6,638 nt of DNA, taken from contig JAADDV010000112.1 in assembly GCA_013153795.1 (NCBI GenBank), positions 1 to 6,638 on the forward strand, given 5' to 3'. A model generated the notes under the pieces. That model had not been told where the DNA came from. It did not search any database and saw only the letters and a program-made list of their open reading frames with translations. Both the position numbers and the translations under genes were made by a program. This DNA comes from Aquificota bacterium (GTDB taxonomy: Bacteria; Aquificota; Aquificia; Aquificales; Hydrogenothermaceae). Positions 6,407 through 6,638 of this stretch are shown here, one piece after another (within the stretch, counting starts at the first letter, position 1; each line of letters opens with the position of its first letter).

Positions 6407-6638
6407 ACTTTTAAAATACGAATTTTTTAATATGTATAGAAACAAGTGGATTATTTTTTACTTTCTGTTTTTTCTTGTTTTAACATCTGTTTTGTTCTAT
6501 TTTACCCATTCTCCTGCAAAAGTTGTTTCTACGCTTTTAAATATTGTTATTCTTGTTGTTCCTCTCATAAGCCTTATTCTTGGAACAATTTTTTTGTATG
6601 ATTCAAGAAATTTTATAGAGCTCTTACTTTCACAGCCA
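6399..6638 (+). CDS. nosY: NosY ABC transporter permease, N-terminal part (runs off window)
   Basis: Eighty codons are open to the window end. The ATG at 6399 overlaps the nosF stop codon by 8 nt (ATGCTTAA), and GGAG at 6385-6388 is a plausible ribosome site. Residues 1-16 are basic and cytoplasmic (MLKLLKYEFFNMYRNK). Transmembrane segments lie at about 17-35 and 43-67. The stretch PLISLILGTIFLYDSRNF (55-72) followed by IELLLSQP is the typical NosY/ABC-2 permease sequence after the second helix. The family usually has six helices and about 270 residues, so roughly two thirds of the gene lies outside. It forms the membrane part of the NosDFY complex. Confidence 0.92.
   Translation, partial: MLKLLKYEFFNMYRNKWIIFYFLFFLVLTSVLFYFTHSPAKVVSTLLNIVILVVPLISLILGTIFLYDSRNFIELLLSQP

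Overview
The window holds most of a nitrous-oxide-reduction (nos) operon of the "atypical" clade II kind, read left to right on the + strand, plus a divergent, incomplete outer-membrane porin gene at the left edge. The DNA is strongly AT-rich with A/T-ending codons and Lys/Ile-rich proteins. Three things together suggest a low-GC thermophilic bacterium, possibly of the Aquificota (Hydrogenothermaceae-like): this composition, a NosZ without the C-terminal haem domain typical of Campylobacterota, and the gene order cytochrome c-nosZ-nosB-nosL-nosD-nosF-nosY. The taxonomic call is inference from composition and gene order only.

Layout. Positions 1-669 (minus strand) encode the N-terminal half of an OprB-type porin. 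Its reading frame ends inside a 24-bp segment at the window edge that is an exact inverted copy of an internal piece of the same gene (316-339), so the truncation is probably a fold-back chimera or contig-end artefact. Positions 670-868 are a divergent regulatory region with a perfect 7-1-7 dyad (718-732) and a perfect FNR/DNR-type box, TTGAC-N4-GTCAA (793-806), placed to drive the nos genes. Then follow a secreted monohaem cytochrome c (869-1303), nosZ (1364-3322), the clade II membrane protein gene nosB (3334-3906), the copper-chaperone lipoprotein nosL (3915-4412), the periplasmic beta-helix protein nosD (4419-5693), the ABC ATPase nosF (GTG start, 5687-6406) and the first 80 codons of the permease nosY (6399 to the window end). 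Gaps between the genes from nosZ onward are 11 nt or less, or are overlaps; the gap before nosZ is 60 nt.

How it works together. NosZ reduces N2O to N2 in the periplasm with its CuZ and CuA copper centres, all of whose ligands are visible. The upstream cytochrome c is the obvious candidate electron donor. NosL carries copper, and NosD with the NosFY ABC transporter supports CuZ assembly. NosB is a conserved membrane protein of clade II clusters whose role is not settled. No nosR is present in the window, and NosZ has a Sec rather than a Tat signal, both as expected for clade II. I saw no RNA genes, insertion sequences or CRISPR arrays.
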